A DNA stretch of 64,000 bases from Sphingobacteriales bacterium (GTDB taxonomy: Bacteria > Bacteroidota > Bacteroidia > Chitinophagales > JADIYW01): contig CP064984.1 of NCBI GenBank assembly GCA_016699615.1, positions 186,001-250,000 of the forward strand, read 5' to 3'. Below, piece after piece: positions 54,111-63,407 of this stretch (position 1 is its first letter; every line of letters begins with the position of its first letter). The position numbers and the translations under genes were made by a program. Under the pieces are notes generated by a model, which worked only from the letters and a program-made list of their open reading frames with translations, had not been told where the DNA came from and ran no database searches.

Positions 54111-54164
54111 AAATTAAAAACTATGAATAAAACAATTTTAGGCTTAGACTTAGGTACCAAGAAT
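54111..54164 (+). pseudogene. Remnant of a second cas9 start
   Basis: The stretch ATTAAAAACTATGAATAAAA... matches the real cas9 start region (ATTAAAAGCTATGAAAACAA...). Translated from 54123 it reads MNKTILGLDLGTKN, against MKTILGLDLGTNS in Cas9, so the RuvC-I motif is preserved. Similarity ends at about 54164. The open frame runs on to a stop at 54264-54266 through the solitary repeat gene and has no Cas9-like content there. It is a partial duplication of the cas9 5' end or the stump of an older cas9. Confidence 0.75.
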
Positions 54165-54169
54165 CTAAT

Positions 54170-54366
54170 AAAAAAAGATGGACAAGATTTCTCTTATCCA
54201 TCTTCCAATTTAAAAATCAATTCACAACTAATTCTACACATATTATTAAACAATAATATACTTTGAATTATGTACATAATGCTACAAGTCATTGGGTTGA
54301 GCTTGCAAGGTAGTTTGAACCTACTCAATAATAATTCGTCAATCATTATACATTATATCGAATCGT
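54170..54366 (-). ncRNA. Solitary-repeat guide-like RNA between tracrRNA and cas9 (candidate cas9 autoregulator)
   Basis: On the minus strand, positions 54228-54205 read GTTGTGAATTGATTT then TTAAATTGG. The first 15 bases are identical to the array repeat, and the stretch can pair with the tracrRNA anti-repeat with one extra base. Directly after it comes an intrinsic terminator: GATGGATAAGA/TCTTGTCCATC around a GAAA loop (54202-54177, one G-T pair), then seven T. The 30 bases before the repeat (54258-54229) are a spacer-like segment ending in TGTGTAGAATTA. Those 12 bases recur exactly on the plus strand at 54399-54410, over the predicted cas9 promoter. A TACATTTG box (54380-54373, minus) could start the RNA near 54366. 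Existence of the RNA is inferred. Confidence 0.6.
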
Positions 54367-54368
54367 CA

Positions 54369-54410
54369 TTTGCAAATGTAATAAATAATATTTAATATTG
54401 TGTAGAATTA
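54369..54410 (+). promoter_or_regulatory. Predicted cas9 promoter containing the 12-nt guide match
   Basis: TTTG at 54369-54372, then 20 bp, then TAATATTG at 54393-54400 (one mismatch to TAnnTTTG). TGTGTAGAATTA at 54399-54410 equals the last 12 bases of the spacer-like part of the minus-strand RNA. Its downstream bases GAGTTTTACA would be the PAM side. The palindrome CATTTGCAAATG (54367-54378) joins the cas9 -33 element to the -7 box of the divergent RNA, so the two promoters overlap. Confidence 0.55.
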
Positions 54411-54456
54411 GAGTTTTACAAAATAATGATTTAACAATAAATACACATTAAAAGCT

Positions 54457-57400
54457 ATGAAAACAATTTTAGGACTAGACTTGGGAACCAATAGCATAGG
54501 TTGGGCTTTGGTGAATGAAGACGATAAAGCTAACGAAAAATCAAGTATTATAAAACTTGGTGTAAGAGTAATACATTATGGCGAAAATATGGTAAAGACG
54601 GATTCTGGTGCAGCTTCTATGAAACCAGAAGAAGATTTTTGTTCTGGAAAAGGAATTTCACCTAATGCAGGAAGAACCAATAAAAGAAGTGCAAGAAGAA
54701 ATTTACAAAGATTTAAATTGAGACGAAAAGAGCTTATTAGCATACTCAACAAAAATAAAATAATTAGTGACGATAATTTATTAATTGAAGATGGAAAAAA
54801 CACCACTTATGAAACACTTAAATTAAGAGCAAAGTCAGCTGTAGAAAAAATTGAATTAAATGAATTTGCTCGAGTACTCTTAATGATTAATAAAAAAAGA
54901 GGTTATAAAAGTAGCAGAAAAGCAAAAAGTACAGATGAAGGAAGTTTAATTGATGGTATGGCTATTGCTAAAAAACTTTATGACGAAAATTTAACTGTTG
55001 GTCAATTTGTTTATCAATTATTAAGTAGTGGGAAAAAATATATACCAACATTCTACAACTCAGATTTAATAAATGAATTCAATCATATTTGGGAATTTCA
55101 AACTCAATTTTATATTGATTTATTTACTAAAGAACTTTTTGAAAAGTTAAAAGGAAAAAACAGTGGACAAACTTGGAAAACATTACAAGAGAATTGGAAT
55201 TTAGTTGGTATTCAGCAAAAAGGTAATGCAACTGAAAAGAAAATAGAAAAGTATAAATGGAGAACTGAAGCTTTAAAAGAAAAATTTGACTTAGAAACTA
55301 TTGCTATTGTATTGCAAGAAATCAATAAAGAAATTAGCTCAAGTAGTGGCTATTTAGGTAATATTAGTGATAGAAGTAAAGAATTATATTTTAATAAGCA
55401 AACAGTTGGACAATATTTATATAATAGTATTTGTAAAAACAAGCATCATTCATTGAAAAATAAAGTTTTTTACAGACAAGATTACTTAGATGAATTTGAA
55501 CAGATTTGGGAAACACAAGCAAAATATCATTCAATACTTAGCAATCAATTAAAAGAAGAACTAAGAGATATTATAATTTTTTATCAACGAAAATTAAAAT
55601 CACAAAAAGGATTAATAAGTTTATGTGAGTTTGAGCATAAAGAAATTATAGTCAAAAATAATGGAAATGAAAAGAAAAAAATTATTGGTTCTAAAGTAAT
55701 ACCAAAGTCCTCTCCTATTTTTCAAGAATTTAAAATTTGGCAAATACTAAACAATGTAGTTATAAAACACAAAACAGAAAAAACAAAACATGTATTAAGT
55801 GAAGAAGACAAAGAAACTATTTTTAAAGAATTAAATATACGAGGAAATTTAAGTCAATCAGAGGTATTAAAACTCATCAATATTAATTCAAAAGATTGGG
55901 AAACAAACTACAAAAAAGGTTTTGAAGGCAATAATATCAATCAATCATTTTATAATGTTTTTCAAATAATTGCAGAAAATGAAGGCTATGGTTTTGATTG
56001 GAATAAAAAGTCAGCAGATGAAATTAATGAAGAACTAAAAGCAATTTTGCCAACATTAGGTATTAATCCAGATATTTTATTTTTTGATAGTGATAAAGGT
56101 ATCAATCAACCAAGTTATCAGTTATGGCACTTATTATACTCAGCTCAAGATGATGATAAAATTTCAGAAGCAGATAAATTAATTTATGGCGATACTGATG
56201 TAGCACTCAAAAAAAATCTTCACACCAAATTTGGAATTCCAATTGAATACACAAATCTATTTTGTGCCATCAATTTTTCTGATGATTATGGCAATTTATC
56301 ATATAAAGCTATTAATAAAATTTTACCTAAATTAAAAGATGGATATGAATTTTCTAAAGCTTGTGAATTAGTTGGATATAATCATTCTAATTCAAAAACT
56401 AAAGAAGATATTTCTAACAAGAAAATAGAAACATCTATTCAACTATTAAAAAAGAACGAACTTAGAAATCCAGTTGTAGAAAAGATATTAAATCAAATGA
56501 TCAATTTGGTAAATGAGGTAATAGAAAATTACGGCAATCCAAATGAAATTAGAATTGAATTAGCAAGAGAACTAAAAAGTTCTGCAAAAGAAAGAGAAAA
56601 TTATACAGCATATATCAATGAAGCCAATATCAAACACCAAGAAATTATAAAAATATTACGAAGTAACCCATTTAATATAAAAAATCCTACAAGAAATGAT
56701 ATTATACGATATAAATTATATGAAGAATTAGCAACTAACGGATACAAGGATTTATATACTAATACTAAAATCAATGCAGAAGATTTATTTTCAAAGAAAA
56801 TAGATATAGAACACATCATTCCAAAAGCAAAACTATTTGATGACTCATTTTCTAATAAAACTTTAGCATTCAGACAAAACAATTTAGACAAAAAAGACCA
56901 AACAGCTATTGATTATATCAGTAGAGTTTTGCCAGATAATTTAGAAAAATATAAGGATACTTTAAAAATGCTCTTAGATAAAAAAGTTATTTCTAAGCCC
57001 AAATACAACAAGCTATTAATGACAGAAGCAGAAATTCCATCTGATTTTATCAATAGAGATTTAAGAGATACACAATACATTGCAAAAAAAGCAAAAAATT
57101 TATTATATACAGTAACCAAAACTGTAGTAAGTACTACAGGAAGTATTACAGATAAATTAAGAGAAGATTGGGATTTAGTCAATGTAATGAAAGAAATTAA
57201 TTTACCAAAATATAAAGCAATAGGTCTTACAAATATTATTGAAACCAAAGACAATCAACAAAAAGAAGTAATCACAGATTGGACAAAAAGAAACGATCAC
57301 AGACATCATGCTATGGATGCATTAACAGTTGCATTTACAACACATAATCATATACAATATATAAATAACCTAAATGCATCTAATGAAGAAAGTAAACCAT

Positions 57401-58638
57401 TATTTGCTATTAGAAACAAAATAACAAAAAGATTAATAGATAGTAATGGCAATAGCAAAAGACTGTTTATTCCACCAATGGAAAATTTTAGAACAATAGC
57501 CAAAGAACACATAGAAAACATATTAATTTCTTTTAAAGTAAAAAATAAAGTTGTTACTAGAAATATCAACAAATCAAAAAAGAATGGAAAAAATAATTTT
57601 AACAAATTTACTCAATTAACACCACGAGGACAATTACACAAAGAAACCGTTTATGCATTAAGCAAAAAAATAGTAATAAAAGAAGAAAAAATAAATGCGA
57701 GTTTCGATATTGATAAAATAAATTTAGTGTGTAATAAATTATATAAATCATTATTATTGAAAAGATTAGAAGAAAATAATAACGATGCAAAAAAAGCATT
57801 TACAGGTAAAAACGCACTCAGTAAAAATCCAATTTATCTCGATGATAAAAAAAAAAAAATAGTTCCAGAAATTGTAAAACTAAAATATTTAGAAGACAAT
57901 TATACCATTAGAAAAGACATTAATAAAGATCTAAAAATAGAAAAAGTAGTAGATGAAAAAATAAGAAAAATACTTCAAAAAAGATTAGACGAATTTAGTG
58001 GAAAAGCAGATAAAGCATTTGCAGATTTAGAAAATAATCCAATATGGTTAAATAAAGAAAAAAATATTTCAATAAAAAAAGTAACCATCACAGGTATTGC
58101 TAATGGATTAGCATTGCATCATAAAAAAGACCACAAAGGTAATTTAATACTTGATGAGAACAATAAGAAAATTCCAAATGATTTTATCAGTACAGGCAAC
58201 AACCATCATGTAGCTATTTATAAAGATGCAGATGGTAATTTACAAGAATCTATTGTTTCCTTTTTTGAAGCAGTAGAAAGAGCCAATCAAAAATTACCAA
58301 TTATAGATAAAACATATAATCAAGATTTAGGATGGCAGTTTTTATTTACAATGAAACAAAATGAGATGTTTGTTTTTCCATCTGAAGACTTCAATCCCAA
58401 TGAAATTGATTTATTAGATGAAAAGAACAATAAAATTATTAGTAAAAATTTATATAGAGTTCAGAAAATTGCGACAAAAAATTATTTTTTTAGACATCAT
58501 CTAGAAACAACAGTTAATGAAATTAAAGAATTAAAAGATAAAGCATACATTAATTTAAGAAGTACTAGTAATTTAAGTACAATAATTAAAGTAAGAATAA
58601 ACCATCTTGGAAAAATTATACAAATTGGAGAATATTAG
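54457..58638 (+). CDS. cas9: CRISPR-associated endonuclease Cas9, type II-C
   Basis: 1393 residues, within the large size class of Bacteroidota II-C Cas9 proteins. RuvC-I is at the N-terminus (ILGLDLGTNSIGWALV, catalytic D8). The Arg-rich bridge helix covers about 71-97 (RTNKRSARRNLQRFKLRRK). RuvC-II is IRIELARELKSSAKER with E701. HNH has KIDIEHIIPKAKLFDDSFSN with H786. RuvC-III is DHRHHAMDALTVAF with H951 and D954. All nuclease residues are present, so it should cut DNA. The Lys-rich C-terminal part is the wedge/PAM-interacting region. Cut sites are chosen by crRNA paired with the minus-strand tracrRNA upstream. Start chosen at ATG 54457, matching the RuvC-I distance in homologues. Confidence 0.97.
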   Translation: MKTILGLDLGTNSIGWALVNEDDKANEKSSIIKLGVRVIHYGENMVKTDSGAASMKPEEDFCSGKGISPNAGRTNKRSARRNLQRFKLRRKELISILNKNKIISDDNLLIEDGKNTTYETLKLRAKSAVEKIELNEFARVLLMINKKRGYKSSRKAKSTDEGSLIDGMAIAKKLYDENLTVGQFVYQLLSSGKKYIPTFYNSDLINEFNHIWEFQTQFYIDLFTKELFEKLKGKNSGQTWKTLQENWNLVGIQQKGNATEKKIEKYKWRTEALKEKFDLETIAIVLQEINKEISSSSGYLGNISDRSKELYFNKQTVGQYLYNSICKNKHHSLKNKVFYRQDYLDEFEQIWETQAKYHSILSNQLKEELRDIIIFYQRKLKSQKGLISLCEFEHKEIIVKNNGNEKKKIIGSKVIPKSSPIFQEFKIWQILNNVVIKHKTEKTKHVLSEEDKETIFKELNIRGNLSQSEVLKLININSKDWETNYKKGFEGNNINQSFYNVFQIIAENEGYGFDWNKKSADEINEELKAILPTLGINPDILFFDSDKGINQPSYQLWHLLYSAQDDDKISEADKLIYGDTDVALKKNLHTKFGIPIEYTNLFCAINFSDDYGNLSYKAINKILPKLKDGYEFSKACELVGYNHSNSKTKEDISNKKIETSIQLLKKNELRNPVVEKILNQMINLVNEVIENYGNPNEIRIELARELKSSAKERENYTAYINEANIKHQEIIKILRSNPFNIKNPTRNDIIRYKLYEELATNGYKDLYTNTKINAEDLFSKKIDIEHIIPKAKLFDDSFSNKTLAFRQNNLDKKDQTAIDYISRVLPDNLEKYKDTLKMLLDKKVISKPKYNKLLMTEAEIPSDFINRDLRDTQYIAKKAKNLLYTVTKTVVSTTGSITDKLREDWDLVNVMKEINLPKYKAIGLTNIIETKDNQQKEVITDWTKRNDHRHHAMDALTVAFTTHNHIQYINNLNASNEESKPLFAIRNKITKRLIDSNGNSKRLFIPPMENFRTIAKEHIENILISFKVKNKVVTRNINKSKKNGKNNFNKFTQLTPRGQLHKETVYALSKKIVIKEEKINASFDIDKINLVCNKLYKSLLLKRLEENNNDAKKAFTGKNALSKNPIYLDDKKKKIVPEIVKLKYLEDNYTIRKDINKDLKIEKVVDEKIRKILQKRLDEFSGKADKAFADLENNPIWLNKEKNISIKKVTITGIANGLALHHKKDHKGNLILDENNKKIPNDFISTGNNHHVAIYKDADGNLQESIVSFFEAVERANQKLPIIDKTYNQDLGWQFLFTMKQNEMFVFPSEDFNPNEIDLLDEKNNKIISKNLYRVQKIATKNYFFRHHLETTVNEIKELKDKAYINLRSTSNLSTIIKVRINHLGKIIQIGEY

Positions 58639-58839
58639 ATTAAGAAAACACTTGACATAAATTATATTTTTATTTAATTTTAGTATAATATAATTAAAAA
58701 ATATTATAAACTACAAACACAAACCATAAAACATTATTTATGATTTTCTATAACCAACATATACTTGGGTATTTCAACATGGAATTATCAAATAAGTTAT
58801 TTATTCAAATAGAAAAGCATAGCTCAAAAATCTTGCATC
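58639..58839. other. cas9-cas1 intergenic region
   Basis: 201 bp of very AT-rich DNA without a convincing gene, repeat or promoter. A TTGACA and a TATAAT occur, but 26 bp apart, which is not a normal spacing, and this phylum uses a different consensus. Confidence 0.5.
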
Positions 58840-59733
58840 ATGATAAAGAAAACACTGTATTTTGGTCAGCAAAGCTATTTGTCTGTCAAGCAAAATCAAC
58901 TACAAATAAAACAGGATGAATTTGAAAGATTTGTTCCTATTGAAGATATTGGCGTATTGGTGTTAGACAATTATCAAATAACTATCACACACAATGTAAT
59001 ACAAAAATTATTAGATAATAATTGTGCCATTATTAAATGTAATGACAAACACCATCCAACTGGTTTGGTGCTTAACTTAGATGGACACACGCAACAAACT
59101 GAAAAATTTAAGGCACAGATTAATGCATCAGAACCACTAAAAAAACAATTGTGGCAACAAACCATTAAAGCGAAAATATATAACCAAACAAAAGTGCTTG
59201 ATGCATGGGAAATAAACGCAACATATATCAGAAATATAATACCAAATGTATTGAGTGGCGATAGCAATAATCATGAAGCACAAGCTGCAAAATACTATTG
59301 GAGTGTGCTATTTCAAGAAGAAGACTCATTTTTTTACAGAGAACGTTTTGGTGAGTATCCAAATAATTTTCTAAATTATGGCTATGCCATTCTACGAGCA
59401 ACTGTAGCAAGAGGACTGGTTGCATCTGGATTATTGCCTACTCTTGGCATATTCCATAGAAATAAATATAATGCCTATTGTCTTGCAGACGATATTATGG
59501 AACCATACAGACCATATGTAGATCATATTGTAAAAGAAATAATAACTGATATACCTGAAGAACAAGAGCTCACAAATGTTATAAAAAAAAGACTACTAGA
59601 AATACCAGCAATAGACATTGAGATAGATGGTAAGAAAAGTCCACTAATGGTTGGACTACAACGTACCACAGCATCATTAGCATCGTGTTTTGAAGGAAAA
59701 ACAAAAAAAATAATATATCCAGAATTTAAATAG
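58840..59733 (+). CDS. cas1: CRISPR-associated Cas1 integrase, type II
   Basis: 297 residues. The three metal ligands of the Cas1 active site are visible: E146 (SNNHEAQAAKYYW), H206 (GIFHRNKYNAYCLADDI) and E221 (IMEPYRPYVDHI). The N-terminal beta domain (IKKTLYFGQQSYLSVKQNQ) is typical of type II Cas1. With Cas2 it inserts new spacers at the array. It lies 42 bp before cas2; no csn2 or cas4 is present, which fits subtype II-C. Confidence 0.96.
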   Translation: MIKKTLYFGQQSYLSVKQNQLQIKQDEFERFVPIEDIGVLVLDNYQITITHNVIQKLLDNNCAIIKCNDKHHPTGLVLNLDGHTQQTEKFKAQINASEPLKKQLWQQTIKAKIYNQTKVLDAWEINATYIRNIIPNVLSGDSNNHEAQAAKYYWSVLFQEEDSFFYRERFGEYPNNFLNYGYAILRATVARGLVASGLLPTLGIFHRNKYNAYCLADDIMEPYRPYVDHIVKEIITDIPEEQELTNVIKKRLLEIPAIDIEIDGKKSPLMVGLQRTTASLASCFEGKTKKIIYPEFK

Positions 59734-59775
59734 AAAATCTTCCTATATAAATATACTAAATTATCAAACTAAACT

Positions 59776-60105
59776 ATGCATTTCAGTGCTTATCAAATTA
59801 TGTGGGTTCTAGTATTTTTTGATTTACCAACAGAAACTAAACAAGACAGAAAACGTTACACAAAGTTTAGAGACAATCTATTGAATGATGGATTTGGTAT
59901 GTTTCAGTTTTCAATTTATCTAAGGCACTGCAATAGTAGAGAAAATGCCGATGTACATATAAAAAGAATTAAGAAATTTCTTCCACCAAACGGACATGTA
60001 GGAATTTTATGTATTACAGATAAACAATTTGGGCAAATGGAATTGTTTTTTGGGAAAAAAGAAACAGAACTTCCAAATGTTCCACAGCAGCTAGAATTAT
60101 TTTAG
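59776..60105 (+). CDS. cas2: CRISPR-associated Cas2
   Basis: 109 residues with the ferredoxin-like Cas2 fold: MWVLVFFDLPTETKQDRKRY with D16, then FGMFQFSIYLRHCNSRENAD and GHVGILCITDKQFGQMELFF. It bridges two Cas1 dimers in the integration complex. A strong hairpin terminator lies directly downstream, before the array. Confidence 0.96.
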   Translation: MHFSAYQIMWVLVFFDLPTETKQDRKRYTKFRDNLLNDGFGMFQFSIYLRHCNSRENADVHIKRIKKFLPPNGHVGILCITDKQFGQMELFFGKKETELPNVPQQLELF

Positions 60106-60111
60106 AAAATA

Positions 60112-60158
60112 AAAAATGGACATAAAACCATATAAACTACAGCAAAATGTCCATTTTT
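60112..60158. terminator. Bidirectional terminator between cas2 and the array
   Basis: Perfect 12-bp arms AAAAATGGACAT/ATGTCCATTTTT with a 23-base loop. The arm ends give T runs on both strands, so it can stop cas2 transcripts (plus) and array transcripts (minus). Confidence 0.75.
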
Positions 60159-60212
60159 CAATTGCATCAACAGATTAAAACATCAATAAATATTAGTATC
60201 CTAGCCAAATGC

Positions 60213-63200
60213 GTTGATACAAATATAAAGAACTACAATTTTAAATCAATTCACAACACTACAAATGTTCATACGAAGCACTAAAACGTTGATACAAATA
60301 TAAAGAACTACAATTTTAAATCAATTCACAACGCTTTTGAAGTCTTTATAGCTTTAAAATTAGTTGATACAAATATAAAGAACTACAATTTTAAATCAAT
60401 TCACAACGGTAGCTAAATACTCCGCTATAGGCTGGTAGTTGATACAAATATAAAGAACTACAATTTTAAATCAATTCACAACCCATTAGTTTTGTTATAT
60501 CAAAACTTTTAGGTTGATACAAATATAAAGAACTACAATTTTAAATCAATTCACAACTTAATTCCATTTATTAAAATACAAAACTTTGTTGATACAAATA
60601 TAAAGAACTACAATTTTAAATCAATTCACAACAGTATAGCGTTCTAATTTAAGTGTTCTGCCGTTGATACAAATATAAAGAACTACAATTTTAAATCAAT
60701 TCACAACGGTATTGCCGATGGTGGGGCATTAAACCACGTTGATACAAATATAAAGAACTACAATTTTAAATCAATTCACAACGGTGGAGGTAAAACCTAT
60801 TCTGCAATACTCGTTGATACAAATATAAAGAACTACAATTTTAAATCAATTCACAACTTACAACACAATTTTTATCCCAAAGTTGTCGTTGATACAAATA
60901 TAAAGAACTACAATTTTAAATCAATTCACAACACTTGCTTTATTAATGGCAAAAGAAAAATTGTTGATACAAATATAAAGAACTACAATTTTAAATCAAT
61001 TCACAACAAATAAGAATGGATTAAAAAAGTAGTTAGTGTTGATACAAATATAAAGAACTACAATTTTAAATCAATTCACAACGGTTGGACATACAAGGAT
61101 CAAGGGCAACTCGTTGATACAAATATAAAGAACTACAATTTTAAATCAATTCACAACTGCCAAAATTCGCTAACTTCTTCTTGATTAGTTGATACAAATA
61201 TAAAGAACTACAATTTTAAATCAATTCACAACCGAAAAATCGGCATCTATATTATCCATTTTGTTGATACAAATATAAAGAACTACAATTTTAAATCAAT
61301 TCACAACTATGTTAATTATCATACATTTGTATATCTAGTTGATACAAATATAAAGAACTACAATTTTAAATCAATTCACAACGACTTAGTAACTGATTTT
61401 ATTACAGATGGGTTGATACAAATATAAAGAACTACAATTTTAAATCAATTCACAACTATGCAATCCTTGAAAAAAGGATTGAAATTGTTGATACAAATAT
61501 AAAGAACTACAATTTTAAATCAATTCACAACGTATCTTTCCTTGCTCCGATATTTGAAGTTGTTGATACAAATATAAAGAACTACAATTTTAAATCAATT
61601 CACAACTGCTAACAATGTTTCCTTACTTTTAGGATTGTTGATACAAATATAAAGAACTACAATTTTAAATCAATTCACAACTTCTCGCCAATGTGGCGTT
61701 TTTTTGACAAAGTTGATACAAATATAAAGAACTACAATTTTAAATCAATTCACAACAGCTATTCAAAAGATTTATGTGTAGCAGGTGTTGATACAAATAT
61801 AAAGAACTACAATTTTAAATCAATTCACAACTGCAATTTTTGTTGTTAATAATTTAACTTGGTTGATACAAATATAAAGAACTACAATTTTAAATCAATT
61901 CACAACTCATAAAATCTTAATTCTATGAGCGTTCCTGTTGATACAAATATAAAGAACTACAATTTTAAATCAATTCACAACTTGTATAGTTTTAATGATT
62001 TTTCTTCATCAGTTGATACAAATATAAAGAACTACAATTTTAAATCAATTCACAACTGTGTACATGGGTAGGCAAACTAAAAAGCAGTTGATACAAATAT
62101 AAAGAACTACAATTTTAAATCAATTCACAACGGATTTAATTGTTAGTACATTATCCTCATCGTTGATACAAATATAAAGAACTACAATTTTAAATCAATT
62201 CACAACAGCCAAATGTTTTTCATCGACATCCAATCTGTTGATACAAATATAAAGAACTACAATTTTAAATCAATTCACAACTTCCAAATGGAATACTTTC
62301 CGCTTCGCCTAGTTGATACAAATATAAAGAACTACAATTTTAAATCAATTCACAACTGCAAATCTTGTGGTTCAACTGAAATTTCTGTTGATACAAATAT
62401 AAAGAACTACAATTTTAAATCAATTCACAACAATGGCATCTATAAGAAGACTGGAACTATGGTTGATACAAATATAAAGAACTACAATTTTAAATCAATT
62501 CACAACTGTTGTTCCGGTTCTTCCAAACCATCTTCTGTTGATACAAATATAAAGAACTACAATTTTAAATCAATTCACAACTGCCAAAATTCGCTAACTT
62601 CTTCTTTATTAGTTGATACAAATATAAAGAACTACAATTTTAAATCAATTCACAACCTCCTTTACCTCCATCCTTACCAAGAGCAAGTTGATACAAATAT
62701 AAAGAACTACAATTTTAAATCAATTCACAACATATAGATAGTAGTCAATTTTGTTACAAAGAGTTGATACAAATATAAAGAACTACAATTTTAAATCAAT
62801 TCACAACAAAGAATAAAAAATAAATTATAAAAAAATGGTTGATACAAATATAAAGAACTACAATTTTAAATCAATTCACAACAGCTGGTATATTATTAAT
62901 CTGCAAAATAGAGTTGATACAAATATAAAGAACTACAATTTTAAATCAATTCACAACGATTTTAAAGACGAGGGTAGAAGTATTTTTGTTGATACAAATA
63001 TAAAGAACTACAATTTTAAATCAATTCACAACTATAAAATGGGCCATTCTTTAAGTCGCTTAGTTGATACAAATATAAAGAACTACAATTTTAAATCAAT
63101 TCACAACCCAGATGGTCGCAAGGTTGCAGACAATTTGGTTGATACAAATATAAAGAACTACAATTTTAAATCAATTCACAACATAATTTGTGGATATGTC

Positions 63201-63407
63201 ATAATGGTTGTTGTTGATACAAATATAAAGAACTACAATTTTAAATCAATTCACAACAGTAGTACCTTCTGCAGTAGATTCGACTTTGTTGATACAAATA
63301 TAAAGAACTACAATTTTAAATCAATTCACAACAAGTTGACCATAACCAAAAATTGATGTTGTGTTGATACAAATATAAAGAACTACAATTTATGAAATAT
63401 ATTTATT
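60213..63407 (-). CRISPR. Type II-C CRISPR array, 42 intact 45-bp repeats plus one interrupted
   Basis: The plus-strand repeat starts GTTGATACAAATATAAAGAA and ends ATCAATTCACAAC (45 bp), repeated without change at 60213, 60288 and so on to 63288. A final repeat begins at 63363 and is split by an insertion. There are 42 spacers: forty of 30 bp, one of 29 bp (61383-61411) and one of 31 bp (62732-62762). Guide RNAs are read on the minus strand, where the repeat is GTTGTGAATTG..., as in other Bacteroidota II-C arrays and as needed to pair with the tracrRNA. Each repeat includes TTG, 19 bp and TATATTTG on the minus strand, a complete promoter. Open frames running through the array are artefacts of the 75-bp period. 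Confidence 0.98.

Noticed and set aside
54123..54266. A 47-codon ORF starting MNKTILGLDLGTKN as a real small gene
   Set aside because: Only the first 14 codons are Cas9-like; the rest runs through the repeat and terminator hairpin and has no protein-like content.
54205..54300. Plus-strand anti-repeat-like sequence upstream of cas9 as the tracrRNA
   Set aside because: It matches the repeat but is followed by none of the conserved nexus (AAGGATTATTCC) and no T-rich terminator on the plus strand. The minus-strand candidate at 53967-54053 has promoter, anti-repeat, nexus and terminator. On the minus strand this site instead reads as a solitary repeat with a terminator.
58655..58690. TTGACA ... 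TATAAT as a cas1 promoter
   Set aside because: The spacing is 26 bp and the phylum uses TTG/TAnnTTTG; such words are expected by chance in this composition.
62213..63356. Two long open frames (about 174 aa each) inside the array with repeated VDTNIKNYNFKSIHN units
   Set aside because: They arise because the 75-bp repeat-spacer period is a multiple of three; the repeated peptide is just the CRISPR repeat translated on the strand opposite to the guide RNAs.
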